Source of the DNA: Clavelina lepadiformis
Taxonomy: Eukaryota; Chordata; Ascidiacea; Aplousobranchia; Clavelinidae
Direction: 5' to 3'
Assembly: GCF_947623445.1 (NCBI RefSeq)
Contig: NC_135242.1
Span: forward strand, 24,552,001 to 24,616,000
Length of the DNA: 64,000 nt
In this document: positions 10,574 to 23,212 of the stretch, piece by piece
How the letters are laid out: the number at the start of each line of letters is the position of its first letter
Position numbering within the stretch: position 1 is the first letter of the stretch
The notes under the pieces: generated by a model
The model's input: the letters and a program-made list of their open reading frames with translations, nothing else
Database searches by the model: none
What the model was told of the DNA's origin: nothing
Translations under genes and position numbers: made by a program

Positions 10574-13099
10574 TCAGTCGCAACGAAGTTTCATTTTAGT
10601 TTCTTTAAGAGGTTCACGCCCTCCCTTCCAATGATACCAAATAATTCCATGAGCATATCCACTTGATTGACGCATCCAGACTCCATTGAGCAATGAAGGG
10701 CCGCAGTGAGCAAACCACCATCCCTGAGATCCTCCATAGTAAGTTGCGCAGTTTACACGACTAATATATTAAAACATGAAAGATTAAAATTACTTTGTTG
10801 CATCTATTTATATTCTATCTTATACGTTACTGGCAGGATATAACTGAAAATGCTACTGAGGTGGTGGCGCTTAATGTTTATTAAGTTGAACATATTTGTT
10901 CCTGAACATAAGATGACGTACACGGAATCGTTATCTCTATCTTCTGTCGAGAATGGGCGACCATTGTGATATTTTAAACTGTCCCCTGCATTTCCGCTAT
11001 ATCCGGAAACACGAAGCCGATATAAATTTTCAGCAGATTCGATCGAAAACGAGCTGCAAAAGTAACAACTTGATTTAAAAGTTCAAATCCAGAGAGCTAA
11101 GTTGTAATTTACTCAACAAAGTTTTACGTTGATTAATAAATGTAAGATTTTTAACATCTTCGTTATTTATGTTACAACAATCGTCTTATGACCTATAATC
11201 GGCGTGAGCTTGGTTTCCATCGAAATCCCACAGCTCTATCTTGAGTCTGCATCCTCCTCCACGCGTCATCTCGTGGATGTTGTCGAGTCCTGTAAGTAAT
11301 GAAGCACGAATAATAAGAACGAAAAACATCAAAATAAAATGCCTTTAAGTTGAACAAACTTCCTCTTACCAAGCCAAAATTCCCCATCAATCTGGTCAAA
11401 ACCTTTCGCGTAGTCGGCCCATCGTCGACTAAAATTAACACTTCCGTCAATTCTTCTTTGAAAAATCTGTTAGTAATTTGATTTTACATTTTAGCACAAG
11501 TGTAATACGTTTAATTTATATGTTTAAATTATCTTCAGTTTATTACGTCATAATACAAGAAGTACGGCAATATTTACACTTCGCTTACAATACGCAAGAT
11601 ATATCTTGTCAAATTGGATCTCTTATTCCAGTGAAATCTTCATATTTTTGCAAAAAACTTCAAGTTAAGAAAAATTTAAACTCATATTATAGGTAGCTGT
11701 TTGCTGCAGGTGATTTGGGTGAAATAAATCAGGTTTACGTGGCGCTGGTTGAATATCGCCCGTTTTCACTGCAAGCGACTTATGCAGTTCAATGCAATTG
11801 TTTCGCATGCTGCATAAACGAAGCGAATTAGGCACAACAGTAATGTTGGCATGCAACACAGTAATTAATAGCGTACATTCATTTTATGCATCGTGGCATG
11901 TGACCCAATGTGGGCTTACGATCGTCTCTGCGCAATCGCAAACGACTAACACTCCCACAGCAATCATTGTTCAATTGTTGCGGATAGTTGCATTAAACTT
12001 ACAAATACACGGTTATTTTAGACAGTTTTCAACCCAATTGTTTGAGTTTGTCGGTAAGCGTTTTCGAATCAACCGCAAGTTGGCAAACAACCTTCATTTA
12101 ACGTTTTGGGAATTAAGTTTCAGAAAAGTGGAAAAAAGCACATTTAAAAAAGCGCGAATGCGTGTGAAAACAAATTATTGTCGTAATTGTGTTTTCTTAC
12201 ATTCTTGCTACAATGCAAATGAATAGCACACAACGCATTGCCGCTTTGAACTCCACACAACTTGCAAACTATCGCTTCAATATTACACAGTAAGTGTATA
12301 AACTTCTATGTATACGTTTATACCTTTCAATACTACTGTAAGTTCAATATAATTTGAAAGCTATTCCAGTTATAACTTTGGAAAATCTTTCACTCACCGT
12401 CCATCCATCCTCGCAGTAAACTTCAACACCATTCGTCAAAGTGTGGGGACCGTTGCTTGATGGCGTAGCACATGACGTAATACTAGATGGTGTTGTCGTG
12501 GTAACAGTGGTAGCAACCATGGTCGTGGTACTGGGAGGTGTAAGAAGCTCCTCGGATTCTGGAAACAATTTTTTGTTGTAAACAAGATTGATCTTTTCCA
12601 GCAAGGTTTCAGGTAAAACTCGCCCATAAACATACAATTAAACAAGACAACAAGCATAGACTATACCGTATGAGCGCTATATAAGTGTTTGCGCGTAGAT
12701 CGTAAAATGTCTGTAGTCCACATCTTTTGGTTGGTTTATTGCAGATTTCTTTATGCTCACAGGAGAAATGACGATGATTAAGATAAATAATCTATGATCA
12801 GAAATCAACTTACTTGCCAGTCTGGTGACTATGTCGGTCCCTAGCGACCCCAGAGCGCACGATTCTCCTTGCATCCCCTTCTGTCCAGCTCCTCCGGGTT
12901 CTCCTTTGGATCCTGGATGCCCCTGAGCTCCGGGAATTCCAGATTTTCCAGATCTGCCGACATCACCTTTGTCTCCTTTGTGCATGCTTGAATTGACGAC
13001 GTCATCATCACAGACAGTGGTAAGGACTTGACGACATTGTTGCGAGTAAGTCATCAGGACGAAACAAGCCAAAGATAACAGAAAAATCAATCCTCTCAT
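10574..13099 (-). CDS. Ficolin-like collagen/fibrinogen-domain lectin, six exons, ~319 aa
   Basis: Exons on the minus strand, 5' to 3', are 12814-13099, 12398-12558, 11370-11466, 11193-11289, 10922-11053 and 10574-10760. All junctions are GT-AG and the phases add up to 960 nt. Exon 1 gives a start Met, a signal peptide ([13 protein letters not shown]), a short cysteine-containing stretch and about twelve Gly-X-Y triplets from HKGDKGDVG onward. Exon 2 is a Thr/Ser/Pro-rich hinge ending in [12 protein letters not shown]. Exons 3-6 form a fibrinogen C-terminal domain: [39 protein letters not shown], the calcium-site-like TEDRDND, NCA, and a C-terminus ending KLRCD. Known ficolins are secreted oligomeric pattern-recognition lectins of about 320 residues that bind acetylated sugars and can trigger the lectin complement pathway. 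That role here is inferred. A paralogue with the same exon plan lies at 63040-63927. Confidence 0.85.
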
Positions 13100-15640
13100 G
13101 GTTGACTATGAAGATCTTCCGTTGAAGTTGACGATATGAAATCCCACCAAATCGCTGCTCTGTATATAGCCGTCGGTTGAAGCTCGTGGCTTCCAAGATG
13201 ACGTAAAAATTTCTCGAAAATAAGGTCGTCAAATTCGAAGATCACGTCATCATAGCGCCTTATCCAGACCAAAATTATGTTGTTTGTGAACACAAAAGCA
13301 GGTAAAATAAAGAAAGGAAGTGAGAAAGTTTTACGTCAAGAAATGTGAGAAAGTTGCGAAAATTACCTGTTTTATTTTCGGGTCATGCTCAAATCAGATT
13401 CATTGACGTAATAACTTGATTGTTTTCCAGGAATATTCACAAAACACATTTCCAACAACTTTGCTTGTGACGCAAGATTGCTTATCCAATCATAGTCTGG
13501 CTCCGGTTCTGCATCATCACAAGCTGATATGACGCAATCCAACTCATTGTGACGTTATTTTCGAACATTATGGAAAGTTGAATTGCTTTGAAAACGATAG
13601 AAATAAGTTTGATTGTTATTATCAGGTTTCATTATTGGCTTTTCTTGGCTACAAAAACCCACTCGAACGTCAAATAACGAAATGCTTATTGTTTCGTATT
13701 ACAGTGATATTGGCAAAGAAAGCATCTTCCAATTTCTTTACGAGGTGTTTTTTCAGCAACGTAGCAAATTATTTCCTCAAGTCGACGAATATATTTTTGC
13801 TTGAAATTGTTCTATGGCTGTGCTATGATTTGTTTCAGAACATCTTATTGGTTAATTGCTTGCTAACAACACCAACACCTGTTAAACGATGCAATTTCGA
13901 TTCAGTCATTTCGATTAGAAACACAAAGTGTGGAAACATATCACTTAAGTTTACACAACACGTAAATTCCTATTTGAGGCGGCAAGGGTCGGCATGTTTA
14001 GTGGGTATTTCACGGGCACGTGAAGCGTGTGTTTAGGTTACTTGCTCGGTCGCTTAAAACGAATAAAAAATAATTTATTCCGGCTGATGGTGGTTTCGAC
14101 TTAGGTAATTCCCCATAACAATATGGGCCGGTTCAGCAAATTGACTTTTATAACACTTGTTTGTGTGCTGAAAGCTCTGACGACGTCCGAATAAATGGCG
14201 TAAAACTTTACATGTGTAACGGATATGTCCATAGTACACTGTCAGGTTCTTATCGAGGTAACGGCTGCCGCAATAACCGGGCTTTCTTCAGTCACTACTG
14301 CAATGACTCACACGGTCAATCCCACCATTTAGTAAAACGGGAACAACGAGTAGAAAGTTAACTGCGCGCTGGAATGTCAACTAAAATACTCGTTCATGGG
14401 CCACAAACAAGAAAATGTCTCTACCCAAGCCAGTCACATCTCGAATCCTTCCTATCAAAGTCAGTCACCCTTCCCGTTTTAACATGCGGTACCTCGACCA
14501 AATCAACCGAAGAGAGAGAATGAAATCAAAGTATTGACCTTAGGAGTTAGGCCCAAGCAAATGAGATTTGCGTGTGAACAAAACAAACGGTACAGTGCAG
14601 GGATTGCGAAACACTGACCTGCGTTTTCAGTGACACACTTGTCGTTTCATAAATTATAACAAAATATGAACAAATGTTTCAGTGACAAAAATGGTGCTAA
14701 ATATTTGCGTCAAGGTCCAGCCTAATTTTAATCTAGTACCGGACTGAATTTCCGTACAGCATACTGGCACTACTACTCGGCCCGATGTATTGCGTTATCA
14801 TGCCTAGTCTTGGCGTTTGTGACGTAACAAGACTCTTGTGCTGTTCATCGTTAGTATTTTGTTGATTTATACCCTTTGTAGAATTTCATAAAATCAAGGA
14901 CCGGGAATCGCCTCATCCCAGATATAAGGCTGCAGGTGTTAAGCTGAAAACTACACATTACCAGTCCAGGAATCCATAAAACATGCAGAGAAGATGCAGC
15001 AGCAAGTTTCTCATCGATCTTGACATTTAAATAAATCCATGACCCCACTTGTATTTTTTCCAGGTTAAAGTCTCATTTGTGACTCGTTCAATTAAAAAGG
15101 TTCGCCACTCTAACGCCACCCATAGGGTCTAACTTCATTTTCAAAACAACGAAAAGTGCAGTAAACTCATACTGTGAAGCTCTCAATTAGGTAAATAAAT
15201 ACTCAAACAGTGAACGCAAATTGAAATAAGACAAATATATCCTTATACATGCAATTAAAATAGGTTTTGGTCAGCTACTATTAAAATGGTTAATTGTAAC
15301 TTTCGCTTAGAATTTGACATGGATGGTCGCACTTACTCCAAAGGGCCGCGTGCTACTTGCAACTTTGACGTGCCTGGTGAGAATTGAGAAATGAAATTAT
15401 GCTTAAGAACAGAGATAACTGAAGGTAGAACAATGTGCTGCCACGGTGTGTTCTGTTGTTTTTTACTGAGAAAGGTATAAGTTTAAACTTCCACGAGAAT
15501 GTTTGAGGAGGAAAATGTAACTTTCAACAACCCACTAAATAGAGAATTTGCAAAAGCAATGATGAAATACATTTAGCCAGTTCAGATCACAAGTTATGTG
15601 AACTTTCAGAAAAATTATGCAGATCTTTGGTTGAAGTCCT
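13100..15640. other. Upstream of lectin gene; no gene recognised
   Basis: This holds the 5' flank of the lectin gene and about 2 kb of sequence with only short frames (for example 13578-14036 and 14161-14361). None of these has recognisable domains, codon-biased composition or paired splice sites. Confidence 0.4.
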
Positions 15641-15804
15641 GTGCGAAGGTTTATGTCAGGATTGGAAAACAATCAAGTCTTTCAAGGTATATTGTGGCCT
15701 GCACACTGTCAAAAGTCGTTTTACATATACAGTAAATTCCTCCTTGAGACAGATACAGGAGGTAGAGAAAAAAATTATAATCGGCGATTGAACCCGGCCA
15801 AAGA

Positions 15805-17440
15805 AGTTGAAACTAGGGATTTGGAAGATGCACATTTTGCTGAACTGGTTCTTGAATAAGCTGAAGGAAAAGCTCAATCAAAAAAGTAAGTAATTGAAGA
15901 GACTTCTCAACAGAATCAAACTACTAACTCAATTGGAATAATACTCGTTCAAAGAAAATGCAGCAAATATTAATTTCAATCTAAGGCTTTGACACCTGAT
16001 AGTTTGGAGATAACATTCATTTTTCAGGTGTATTACCTTATCGGTAGTGGCTGAATTAAACATAAAATGCATTGAAACGTTGGTTTTTTTTAAAAAAAAA
16101 ACAGTGCTTGACAGAGTGGTTATTATTAGGACGCGCATACACGCTAACAGAGCACAAGGTCAACGAGACAAACAACAACATACTTTGTCATAGCCTGGAA
16201 CTCTCCGACAGGAAACAATCAAACTTTTGAATGAAGCAAACTGTTCCAAATTTTTAAACGACAACAGGCCCACAGCATTTGAGGTGATGATAATATACAA
16301 TATCCATTATGCTATAGCAGGAGCGTGTAAACGTTATATTAGTGCTTTAATATAAATCGAATCTAACAATCTTAGTTTGTGTTATTTCTACAAAACTTAC
16401 ACAAAATGGAATGGTTTCATAAACTTTACCTTGTGTAATTTTCAAGAACCGCGCTTAATACTTTGGTGATCACTCATGCGCGACGCGTTATATTTTTCAT
16501 GATTTGTCATTGTTGTTGACAAGTGATTATAAAATAAACTTACCGTATACATTAAGTTGGGTTGTTTGTTGATTTTTCAAATTTTAATTGTTATATTCTT
16601 TCTATTTCTAACGCATATTGCTTACAGAAAGACGTTTACAACATTTAATTATTATGTTGTAATTCTTAGATACCAGAATGGTTATGATCCGCATTTCTTG
16701 TCGTGATCCTCTTACTTTCCAAGTGACCATAGATGACGGGGATTCGGCAACCATGGCATTCTGGAGATCATGGAGTTCCTCAAACCTGATACCCAAACTG
16801 ACCAGAGTCATGGTCCATTGGCATCGCTATAATGAGTCTTATCAATCTAGAAACTATAGACGCTTCTCAGAGGTGGGCAGTCTGAACTTTGAAAGTACCG
16901 TCGGTAACGGTACCGGTACTTGGCAAAAAATATACCGACGGTTATGGTATTCCGTACTATTTTAAAAAAGTGGTTCGGTACTCTATCGGTACTCGGTACC
17001 GGTACTTTCTGTGTAAAAAATGCTGCTGCAAATGCAATGTTTGCCGCTATTATGACCCGGTAAAGGTTACTCCAGGCCAAAACATATGTGACGTTAATCG
17101 CTTGCAATTTTGTTTGGTATTTCCAGATTAAAAAACAAATAGGTGCTAAAATTGGCATTAACGGTTAATTAACACGTATTTTTGAAAACACACTCGTTAA
17201 AGTTATGAAATAATCACGTGAAAAGTACCGAATACCGTGACGGATTGAAATATTTTGAAAAAGGAATTCGGTACGGAGATTCGGTACTTATTTTTCAAAA
17301 ATACCGACGGTAACGTTACTGGTACTAACAAAGTACCGTGGTACAGTAATTCGTTACTATAGTACTGCGGTACTGCCCACCTATGACGCTTCTTTAGACG
17401 CAGAACTGGACCAACTGGACACTTAATAAATTGATCCGGA
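15805..17440. repeat. Local duplication C, copy 1
   Basis: This matches 17485-19640: for example CAAAAAAGTAAGTAATT-type sequence near 15880 and 17552, GACACCTGATAGTTTGG near 15991 and 18721, and the block ending LDQLDT followed by TAA near 17425 and 19620. Copy 1 carries an hAT-type element (16868-17385) where copy 2 has an empty site near 19575. Copy 2 carries the piggyBac element, whose empty site here is near 15973. Some blocks look like exon remains, but no family is recognised. Confidence 0.7.
16868..17385. mobile_element. hAT-type non-autonomous element, 518 bp
   Basis: The ends are CAGAGGTGGGCAGT and ACTGCCCACCTATG. The flanks are an exact 8-bp duplication, ACGCTTCT, at 16860-16867 and 17386-17393. 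The interior is rich in GGTACCGGTACC-like palindromes and has no transposase. The duplicate segment has an uninterrupted site near 19575. Confidence 0.8.
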
Positions 17441-17652
17441 TGTTTCAGGCAGAAACCGGGTCAGACGCTGAGTACGTATTTGGAGTAAGGATTTCGAAGA
17501 TGCGCATTTTGCTGATCAGATTCTTGGATAAGCTGAAGGAAAAACACAATCCAAAAAAGTAAGTAATTAAATAATTATCTCAACAGAATAAACCTACTAA
17601 CTCAGTTGAAATAATGCTCGTTTAAAGAAAATGCCGCAAATTTTAATTTTAA

Positions 17653-18706
17653 CCCTAGAATGCATAACAGGGGTCAAAATGACCCAAACGATCATAATAA
17701 ATGATAAATTCATTCATTCATCATAACTGCTTAACACATATTGCGAATTAACTCCTGGATTTTCTTGACTTTGTTAGCATTTTATATTTACACATGATGA
17801 GAAAACGGTTGTTCTGTAAAATTTTACCTTTGACAAGAAAAATGCATTTTTCATTAAATACCCCTAGAATGCATAACAGGGGTCATTTTGACCCGCAGCA
17901 TGCATCACGATATAAGCATTGACGAAGAAGACCCAAAAAGAGGCCTGAGATCATCAGGTTTTATAACAAGACAAAGATTGGTTTTGACTTGGTTGACCAA
18001 ATGGTTCAAACATATACTTGCAAACGACAAACCCGCCGATGGCCTCTAGTTCTCTTTTACAATCTGCTCGACATCGCAGCTCTAAATGCATATACCATAT
18101 TCAGACAAGTATATCCTGATTATCAGAGTGGACAAGGTTCAAAGCGACGAGGTTTCATAACAGATCTTGCTAACTGCCTCATTTTGCCCCACATGATGAC
18201 AAGACAGAAAATTCCTCAACTCCACAGAGCCACAAGAGAGGCTATGGTGAGATGTGGCTTAGGTTTTCGAAGTACATCCCTACAAACAGCAAACACGTTG
18301 CAGAAGTAGAAGCGGTGTTCCTTATGTCCACACGCAAAGGATAAGAAAGTTGCAAAATGTTGCTCAAGATGTTGCAGACCCGTGTGCCCAGAACACAGCG
18401 TGACCATGATCACATGCAACAAATGCAGTGAATGAATCAGGCTATGCGTTGTAATGTGAACTGTTCTCGACTTTTCTTTCATTTTCTCATCGACTTCTTT
18501 ATACTGTTTTTCGTCGGTTGTTTCATTAAAATGCAGCAAAAACTCTAGATATGTCATCATAACGCCAATGGAAGAGACAAGGAAAGAACAAGAAGAAAAA
18601 TATTCAATGTCTTTAAAATAGAATTGCATGTACAGTAATAGCAATACGGGTCAAAATGACCCCTGTTATGCATTAGCGTAAGTTTTTTCGTGTATGCATT
18701 CTAGGG
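17653..18706 (+). mobile_element. piggyBac relic, internally deleted
   Basis: The element is flanked by TTAA at 17649-17652 and 18707-18710, and starts CCCTAGAATGCATAACAGGG and ends with the inverse of CCCTAGAATGCAT. A second copy of the left end occurs inside, at about 17862. Duplicate C copy 1 has the uninterrupted site. The remaining coding part covers only the 3' end of a piggyBac transposase. Confidence 0.88.
17945..18432 (+). pseudogene. piggyBac transposase C-terminal remnant
   Basis: The frame reads FYNKTKIGFDLVDQMVQTY, then TRRWPLVLFYNLLDIAALNA, the conserved C-terminal half of the piggyBac catalytic domain including the last catalytic Asp in the DLVDQ block. In an adjacent frame, about 18308-18432, it reads RCSLCPHAKDKKVAKCC, then CCRPVCPEH and CNKCSE, the cysteine-rich C-terminal DNA-binding domain. 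The N-terminal two thirds, with the first catalytic aspartates, are missing, and a stop separates the two parts. It cannot encode an active transposase. Confidence 0.85.
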
Positions 18707-19639
18707 TTAATCTATGACTATGACACCTGATAGTTTGGAAATAATATTCTTACATCAGGTTTATTACCTTATGGATGGTGGTTGGTTCAAACAGCAAATG
18801 CATTGCAACGTTGTTTTTGATAAATCCAAATACTTGATAATTTGTTATTCTTAGAACGCGCGTACACGGTAACAGAGCACAGGGTCAATGAGCAAAACAA
18901 TAACATGCTTTGCAATAGCCTGGAACTCACTGACAGGAAACAATCAAACTTTTGAATGAAGCAAACTCTTCCACAATATTTAACGACGACAACAGGCCCC
19001 CAACATTTGAGGTGATGATAATATGAATTATCGATTATGCAATAGCGGGGCTTGCTGTAACTTTATATTAACACTCTACTATAAACCGACTCTAACAATC
19101 TTACTTTGCACTTTTCCTAGTGCATATATTCACAAAATAGAATGACATAATAATGAACACTTTGTGTACTTTTCCAAAACCGCACGCGCTTATTACGTGG
19201 TGATCACTCATGCGTGACGTGATATGTTTTCCATGATTTCATCAGTTTAGTTAATTTTTGTGTTTGAGTTTTATCACGTTAAACTTTGTACATTAGTTTA
19301 CTTCAACTTCTCAGCTCACAAAAATAACCAAACCTCTATTGATTGGTCATAAATATTGACAAGTGATTTTAATATAAGGCCATATCACACATTTACTTTG
19401 CTTTACTTCAGTATAGGTCGTGAGCCTGCTAATTTTTATGTGACCATACATGAGCGCAATTCGACAACCCTGGCATGCTGGATTTCATGGAGTTCCCCAA
19501 ATCTGATACCCTGAGTGACCAGAGTCATGGTCCATTTGCATCCATGCAATGAGACTTATCAGTCTAGAAACATTTATGGATGCTTCTCTAGGCGCAGTAC
19601 TGGACCAACTTGACACTTAATAAAGTGATTTGCAGAAAC

Positions 19640-20140
19640 CAGGTCAGAGGCTGAGTACCTAAAGCTTCCCAGCAAAGGACGAGACGTGGAACGTATTCAC
19701 GATTTTTTCAACAAAAATGATCAAGAGACTTCATCGTCCTTAATCCACATCCAGCTCTTATAATGAATCCAACCGATCTGCCGCTGATGCACCAGGTGTG
19801 TCTTCACCTACCGCCAGCAAGCTTGTTTCTGAATCACAGCTGTCTGGTCCATAAAACCGTTTGCAGTGGAGTTAGCAAGAAAACATTTTTCCTGCGATGG
19901 TCTTAGAGGAGTTGAAGAAAGTTCAAGCAGGACTGGACTTTTCCGAGATTGGCAGAAGCTACATCGATCTATTTTGTATGTTTCAAGGCAATCCAAGTCT
20001 ATTCAACCACGCCGTGAATTTAACACTGAGCTTTCTGATCCAAGCCCTTATACCTTTCGGTTGACAAGTGCGAACGCCGGTCAGCTATAAGAAAAGCATC
20101 CACAAGGTTATCACAGGTCAAAGTTAAGGACAATAACGTA
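19640..20140. other. Possible exon remains, unidentified
   Basis: One plus-strand frame reads AMVLEELKKVQAGLDFSEIG, then SYIDLFCMFQ and LFNHAVNLTLSFLIQALIPFG. The last part recurs in two more copies downstream (about 20520-20600 and 21583-21665). The composition looks protein-like, but no family is recognised and stops follow closely. Confidence 0.3.
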
Positions 20141-20169
20141 AAAATATGCTTGTATATATGGCCACCAAA

Positions 20170-20860
20170 CCCATCAAATAATTTAAATTCAAAGTTGAGA
20201 TGAGTTAAGTTTGCAGTTTAACGTATGCTCATATTTACGCCACAATTTTTACTAAAGTTTTTTGTTTGACAGATTATCGTCTCAACACTCCGCCGTCAGT
20301 CATTTCGTAAAATGTCGCTTTTTTTCCCACGGGTATGACGTGTGGCGATATGGCCGAGTAATGGAATGCAGAATGAAGTCGAAATGTCTCTTTGTCAACA
20401 TCAAGTGGTTAGCAACGTAGATTTGTGAAGTTTTGCACAAAAATTCTTCCAATTGTCTTTAGTGCTATAGATAGGCAACGTACTGTGGTAGAAGCTACAT
20501 GGACCTATGTTTTAGTTTTAGGTCGACCCAGGTCTGTTTAACCACGACGCGAGTTCTACGCTGTGCTTTCTGGTCATGTGTCCTTATACCTTTCGGCTGA
20601 CAAGTGCAAACGCCGGTCCGCTAAAATCAAAGAATCCAAGGTCATCAAAGGTCAAAGTCAAGGGCAATGAGGCAAACATGAAATAAGAACAAACAAGGTC
20701 ACAGTTAAACAAATTTACTTGTACAACTTACATAAGCATGACGTCATATATAACCTATTCTTTTATGTATGTGTTGCAGATTACTTTGATGAGTGGTCTT
20801 CAAAGAATCAGACTCCTTGCTACTCACAAACTATGAAGTAGTCAAGTTAACCAATATGTC
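20170..20860. repeat. Tandem duplication D, copy 1
   Basis: This matches 21230-21900 at an offset of about 1.05-1.08 kb, including the shared TTTTTCCCACGGGTATGACG block near 20321 and 21395 and the region encoding a VDPxLFN-like repeat. No element ends are visible. Confidence 0.7.
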
Positions 20861-21229
20861 ACTTTCCATCTGTGCAACTTTTTGCATTAATAATTGAAAG
20901 CAAATGAATTATACTTGGACCATTTGGCATCATTCGTCGCTTGTTTAGTGATGTTGGACTTTTTTGTGTTGTTATGTTAAATAAAAACGTAAACAAAAGA
21001 CACTGTTGGACTGCAAAATACTTGAGAGTCAAAATGACACCCTCCGTCGTTCAAGGTAATTCAAAATTTCAGTCTTTCTAGTGTTAAAACTTGCAAGATA
21101 GCAAAATACAATAATACTATGATATGATTGTATATATGGCTACCAAATAATTGAGATAATCAACAATAAAGTAGATAATCCCAAGGGCTTAAAACTTGCA
21201 AGATAGCAAAACACAATAATGCGATGATA

Positions 21230-21900
21230 TGATTGTAACTTATAAAGGGCCGCCAAACCCATCAAATAATTGAAATCCAAAATTTAGTTGAGTTAAGTTT
21301 ACAATATGATCAATGCTCATATTTCCTGATTTTTTTTGTTTGACAGATTCTCGTTTCAACACTTCGCCGTCAGTCATTTCGAAAAATGTCGCTTTTTTCC
21401 CACGGGTATGACGTGTGGCGATCCCGCCATGAAATGCAGAATGTACAGTAATCGGAATTACTCTTTGTCAACATCGAGTGGTCAGTAAGGAGATTTGTTA
21501 AAAAACTTCTTTCAATTGTCTTTAGTGCTATAGATATGCAACGTACTGTGGTAGAAGTTACATGGACCTATGTTGTTTGTTTTAGGTGGACCCAGATCTA
21601 TTCAACCGCGCCGCGAACTCTACACTGAGCTTTCTGATCACCTCTTGTTATACCTTTCAAATGACAAGTGCAAATGCCAGTCAGCTATAAGCAAAGCTTC
21701 CAGGAGGTCAAGGACAATGACGCAAAGATCAAATAAAAAACAAACAGGGTGACAACTTAACACACTTACTTATAATACTTACATGCGAATATTGTCATAT
21801 ATTACCTGCACTATTATTTGTTGCAGATTACTATGATGAGCGATATTCAAAGAATTTGACTCTTTGCTACTCACAAACTATGATGAGATAATTTAGTCAT
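21230..21900. repeat. Tandem duplication D, copy 2
   Basis: Partner of 20170-20860. One frame reads VDPDLFNRAANSTLSFLITS, like the copies near 19990 and 20525. Function unknown. Confidence 0.7.
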
Positions 21901-23078
21901 TGGATCTCTGTCCACCTGGGCAACATGTTGCAGGAAATACTAAACATTTTTTCAAATTGTTTCTAACATGACAAGCCAGACACAAACATTTTCTGCTTGT
22001 GCTATTGTAATATAACCATCAACATCATACAAACAGTTCTTGTTATTTCCTTTCCTTAGAAATGATGTAGATGTTGTATGGCTTTAATTAGACACAGCTG
22101 CCTCTGAATACAGCAGTTACAGAAAAACTTTGATGTTATGCTATTTTCATAAATGTTTCTTGTAGTATGGTTTATATTTCGTCATTAACCATAATAATCA
22201 TGCTGTCAACTTGCTTATGACAACTAGCACGGCCACCAAAACACAGCTAAACACAAAAATACAGAAACGATAAGTTCCACATTTAAAGTCAGGTTATCCA
22301 GACTATATCATACGAGCAAGCGATATGTTAAAGCAACAGATTGCTGATGCTTTATAGGTCCAATGCTGTACATCAGTGGATGGGAAACACATTTGTACAT
22401 CAGCGAAACATAACTATAGCAAACAGTCTCAAAGTGCTTCTCAGGCAAAGTAACCATGCACATGCTGGATGCTTACTGCTTTATGGTTAAGCTTTGACAA
22501 CTACAATTTAGTGGTAGATGAAGAGACAGCTTGTGTAGATAAACAGCTACTTTCAACTCGTTTAGGAAAATACACAAAATGAAATTAAATGGTAGGCTTA
22601 TAAGCCATATCATATAGGCCGCATATAAATCCTATTCTAACTTGCATATAACAGTAATTGACCTTTGCCACTGGATGGCTGGAGTGCGTTCCTGAGTGTG
22701 TTCCAGCATCAGAAGATTGAAATACTGTCTCCGATTCCACTGCAACCATGATCTGCTGCTTCCTTCATATTCAAGACAATAAGAGAGAATTCGGGTCCGT
22801 GCAGACTGGTCGGTTTCACTTGCTGTCCACTTCTTGGGCGAAAGTTTGCAAATTTTCTGAGAATTCAATTGAAGACCATTTAGTAGGAGTTGATACATAG
22901 TTTAGAAGTAGGGGTGTACACTTTGGATGAATGAAGATCCAAGAATCAAATCTCAATGCATTGAAATTCAATTTTTCATAAAACAGGTTTCCTTCTTACT
23001 TATACGCATTTATTGGAATACGCAGTCGAAATAATAAGTCGTTGAATTTGACTTCACATCGTGAGACCAAGCCTACAC
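21901..23078. other. Intergenic, nothing convincing
   Basis: Only short unsupported frames are present, for example on the minus strand at 22632-22898. No domain or repeat boundary was recognised before duplication A copy 2 begins at about 23079. Confidence 0.4.
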
Positions 23079-23212
23079 GCGTTGTCATGATCTACACTAA
23101 ATCATGCCAATTTGACAATTGTTACGTAAATTAACCGTGAATAATTTTGGGAACTTTTTGCAAAGGCGAAGCGCTGTATTGCCTCCAATTTGGTAAATTT
23201 CAAATTCTTCTA

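Larger units (their letters stand above)
6625..11535. repeat. Segmental duplication B, copy 1
   Basis: This matches 58860-64000 in the same orientation over its whole visible length, with small indels such as a ~190-bp extra stretch at about 61263-61460 and an AAAT microsatellite at 59806 in the partner. It includes two small inverted-repeat elements and the 3' exons of a lectin gene. The partner runs off the window, so the true length is larger. Confidence 0.88.
17485..19640. repeat. Local duplication C, copy 2
   Basis: Partner of 15805-17440, enlarged by the piggyBac relic at 17653-18706. The block ending near 19620 encodes SLETFMDASLGAVLDQLDT and a stop in one frame. The counterpart in copy 1 reads SLINLETIDASL, then the hAT element, then LDAELDQLDT. 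This hints at a former exon of an unknown gene. Confidence 0.65.

Noticed and set aside
11792-12226. 144-codon plus-strand open frame
   Set aside because: It lies entirely in the intron between lectin exons 2 and 3, on the opposite strand, and has no recognisable features.
13578-14036. 152-codon open frame upstream of the lectin gene
   Set aside because: No domain, no splice partner and AT-driven composition; no duplicate to test conservation.
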